Program-made: the position numbers and the translations under genes | Shown here: positions 5,877 through 7,676 of the stretch, in pieces | How positions within the stretch are numbered: the first letter of the stretch is position 1 | Layout of the letters: every line of letters starts with the position of its first letter | The notes under the pieces: generated by a model | The model's database searches: none | The model's input: only the letters and a program-made list of their open reading frames with translations | What the model was told of the DNA's origin: nothing | Origin: an uncultured Dorea sp. | GTDB taxonomy: Bacteria; Bacillota; Clostridia; Lachnospirales; Lachnospiraceae | Direction: 5' to 3' | Length of the DNA stretch: 7,676 bases | NCBI GenBank assembly: GCA_910588745.1 | Contig: CAJURK010000075.1 | Span: 1-7,676, forward strand

Positions 5877-7400
5877 TTATACGCCGGCGTAAGGCGCCGC
5901 AATCTCCTTAAACCGATCCGCATGTTTCTCATACCACGGATCAAATTTCATTCCCGCATCGGAAATCTCTTTTCCAAGTTCTTTCAAGAATAACGGTATC
6001 TCAGCTTCTGTGAGCGTGCCGATTTGTTCTCCGAAGCGCTCTCCTCCTTCTCTGTCATTTCCATTTACAGTAAGCACAAACGCAGGCTCCGGTTTCCCAT
6101 CCACCTTTTTCACCGCTCCCCTAAGTCCGATCCTTCCGATCTGATGGGTTCCGCAAGAAGACGGGCAGCCGGAAATATGAATCCGGGGCAGCACGCCGTC
6201 CTCATATCCCCATTCCTTCGACGCGGCTACTAATTCGGCCAGCAGCTTCTGGGAATCTCTCAGCCCAACCTGGCAGATGGACGCCCCGATACACGCAACG
6301 GACGCTTCAAACGCGGTCTTTGCACTATCCTTTGTAATCTCAAGAATTTTCTGCGCCTCTGCGCCGGTAAGATTGATCACATACAGCTTCTCGTCCGGTG
6401 CGATTCGGATCTCTGCCTGATCCATATCTTTCATCGCCACATACAGCTCCTTAAGCTTCTCAGGCGCCGGGCAGCCTCCGATGGGGTGGTATTCCACCGC
6501 ATACAGCCCTTCCTGCTTCTGAGCGACGGCTCTTTTATCATCTGCCTGAACGCCGTCAGATTTCTTTGTAATCACCGACGCCTCCGTCTGAATATCCAGC
6601 TTCTCCTCCTGCATGGCCTCCGCCAGTTTCTCCCGATACGCCTCCGCATACCGTTCTCCCAATACCTCCTGCATATACCGGGTTCTCGCCTTCGCCCGGT
6701 TCTCATAGTTGCCATAGGCCACAAACAGCTTTACCATAGCTTTCACATAGTAAAGAATCTGGCTTCCCGGAACCGCCTCAGCCACCAAAACGCCCATTTT
6801 GGGATGATTGCCAAGGCCGCCCGCGCTGTAAACGTCAAACAGGCCGTCCTTTCTTGCAGCAAATCCAAGATCCCGGAACGTTGCATGGGTATGGTTTGCC
6901 CGAGAATTAGAAAAACCCACTTTCAGCTTTCTCGGCAGCTTTACCGTCTTAATCATCCCCATCAAATATTCGCCCGCCGCTTCCGCATAGGGAAGCACGT
7001 CAAAATATTCCTCTTTCTCCACGCCCGATAAAGGCGACGCCATCACATTCCGCGGAAAATCCCCGCCTCCTCCTCTTGTTACAATTCCGTACTCCAACGC
7101 GGCAACAGCCAGATCGCAGACTGCGTCCGCGCTCAGGTTATGAAGCTGGATCGTCTGACAGGTTGTAAGATGAACCTTGTCAATCTTATATTTCTCTAAC
7201 GACCTGACTACAAATCCAAGCTTATCCACTGAAAGTCTTCCTCCCGGCAGGCGAAGCCTTAGCATGCTCTTCTTTCCGCCTCGCTGGGCATAACTTCCGA
7301 ACCCGCCGGAAAATCCCTTATATTGAGGCGCCGTAACCTCGCCTGCATAAAACTGCCTGGTCACCTTTTCAAATTCTTCGTAATCCTTTTTCCATTCCAT
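5877..7400 (-). CDS. Nitrite/sulfite reductase family protein (siroheme, 4Fe-4S)
   Basis: This 507-residue protein has the duplicated layout of ferredoxin-dependent nitrite and assimilatory sulfite reductases, which carry out six-electron reduction of nitrite to ammonia or sulfite to sulfide. Seen: C370 and C376 (CIGASIC) with C412 and C416 (SGCPSSCG), the CxxxxxC...CxxxC set binding the bridged siroheme-[4Fe-4S] pair; R117 in DFPRNV; R157 in LPRKLK; and GGLGNHPK with K201. Odd: the segment LTTCQTIQLH has Cys81 where the family has an Arg (R83 in E. coli CysI) that binds substrate. This may alter substrate or activity. The length excludes a plain AsrC (about 340 residues). The ATG at 7400 has GGAAGGTG six bases upstream; an in-frame GTG at 7409 would add three residues. 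It is a single-gene unit with its own promoter and terminator. Sulfite versus nitrite cannot be decided from sequence. Confidence 0.88.
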   Translation of the reverse strand: MEWKKDYEEFEKVTRQFYAGEVTAPQYKGFSGGFGSYAQRGGKKSMLRLRLPGGRLSVDKLGFVVRSLEKYKIDKVHLTTCQTIQLHNLSADAVCDLAVAALEYGIVTRGGGGDFPRNVMASPLSGVEKEEYFDVLPYAEAAGEYLMGMIKTVKLPRKLKVGFSNSRANHTHATFRDLGFAARKDGLFDVYSAGGLGNHPKMGVLVAEAVPGSQILYYVKAMVKLFVAYGNYENRAKARTRYMQEVLGERYAEAYREKLAEAMQEEKLDIQTEASVITKKSDGVQADDKRAVAQKQEGLYAVEYHPIGGCPAPEKLKELYVAMKDMDQAEIRIAPDEKLYVINLTGAEAQKILEITKDSAKTAFEASVACIGASICQVGLRDSQKLLAELVAASKEWGYEDGVLPRIHISGCPSSCGTHQIGRIGLRGAVKKVDGKPEPAFVLTVNGNDREGGERFGEQIGTLTEAEIPLFLKELGKEISDAGMKFDPWYEKHADRFKEIAAPYAGV

Positions 7401-7406
7401 TTCCTG

Positions 7407-7414
7407 CACCTTCC
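7407..7414 (-). promoter_or_regulatory. Ribosome binding site of the siroheme reductase gene
   Basis: GGAAGGTG lies six bases before the ATG at 7400. The GTG inside it (7409-7407) is itself in frame and has AAGGA eight bases upstream, so the two starts compete. ATG is preferred for codon type and spacing. The difference is three residues (MQE). Confidence 0.6.
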
Positions 7415-7465
7415 TGTTCCTTACTTCTATAAATTTTTATCATATCAAACATGCTTTATGAATAT

Positions 7466-7494
7466 AGTATATCGATTGAATTCTAAAAATACAA
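7466..7494 (-). promoter_or_regulatory. Candidate sigma-A promoter of the siroheme reductase gene
   Basis: On the minus strand TTGTAT (7494-7489) and TATACT (7471-7466) are 17 bases apart. The -10 matches 5 of 6 consensus positions but the -35 only 3 of 6. A second candidate just upstream, TTGATA (7514-7509) with TATTTT (7491-7486), also has 17-base spacing, with a good -35 and a poorer -10. Either gives a leader of roughly 60-80 bases. The AT-rich context makes chance matches likely. The whole interval 7410-7676 holds no convincing coding sequence or RNA gene. Confidence 0.4.
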
Positions 7495-7676
7495 TTAAAA
7501 ATTCTCTATATCAAAATTTTGCTCTTGCTGTTTTAGATATATTTGTACATGTTGCTCTGAACAAGTCGGTCATTTTTTGCGGACAGTTCAATACATATCA
7601 AACAATAAACAATCCCAAATATCATCTATATTGTATCGTTGATTGAGTAACTTTTATCTGTGACTGTTTATCATCT

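Noticed and set aside
7441..7604. Direct repeat CATATCAAACA at 7441-7451 and 7594-7604
   Set aside because: An 11-base repeat in AT-rich DNA, 153 bases apart and with one copy downstream of the likely promoter, is not strong enough to call an operator pair.
7323..7646. Plus-strand open frame of 107 codons over the right-hand intergenic region
   Set aside because: It starts inside the reductase gene on the opposite strand, then runs through AT-rich DNA holding that gene's promoters. It has no ribosome site and its composition is typical of noncoding sequence.

Overview
The window reads as a piece of chromosome from a strictly anaerobic, moderate-GC Firmicute, most likely a gut-type clostridium of the Lachnospiraceae kind. 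This is inferred from clostridial-style Shine-Dalgarno sites (GGAGGTG), AT-rich intergenic DNA beside coding DNA of roughly balanced GC, the oxygen-sensitive iron-sulfur enzymes, and a Rex-type redox operator. All real genes lie on the minus strand, so transcription runs from the right edge to the left edge.

Region by region, in the direction of transcription: (1) 7410-7676 is an AT-rich upstream region with candidate sigma-A promoters and a weak dyad, but no gene. (2) 5877-7400 encodes a siroheme/[4Fe-4S] nitrite/sulfite reductase-family protein that keeps its cofactor cysteines but has Cys where the family normally has a substrate-binding Arg. (3) 5601-5876 holds a long AT-rich hairpin terminator for that gene, then an extended -10 promoter overlapped by an 18-bp Rex-like operator. 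(4) 4653-5600 is an L-lactate dehydrogenase-family gene. (5) 25 bp further on starts a compact array: hdrB, hdrC, hdrA, an mvhD-like gene and a dicluster ferredoxin of the FlxB/FdhB/AsrA type. Its members overlap by 4, 10 and 13 bp or are 6 bp apart. (6) A further gene begins at the left edge with a TAATG overlap; only its first five bases are visible.

The array from ldh leftwards looks like one Rex-controlled operon. HdrA carries the FAD and a set of Fe-S clusters and is the known site of flavin-based electron bifurcation. HdrC wires it to HdrB, which has two complete CCG motifs for the non-cubane clusters that reduce disulfides in methanogens. The MvhD-like protein and the FlxB-like ferredoxin form the electron entry arm. 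The arrangement resembles the FlxABCD-HdrABC loci of sulfate reducers, where an alcohol dehydrogenase is the neighbour; here the neighbour is a 2-hydroxyacid dehydrogenase. A reasonable hypothesis is that NADH from, or for, the dehydrogenase is disproportionated into reduced ferredoxin and a second, unidentified acceptor. No CoM-S-S-CoB-making genes, MvhAG hydrogenase, MetF or DsrC are visible in the window.

The most useful points for follow-up are the Rex-ldh-hdr-mvhD linkage, the Arg at the specificity position of the dehydrogenase (the malate dehydrogenase residue in an otherwise lactate dehydrogenase-like protein), and the Arg-to-Cys change in the siroheme reductase.
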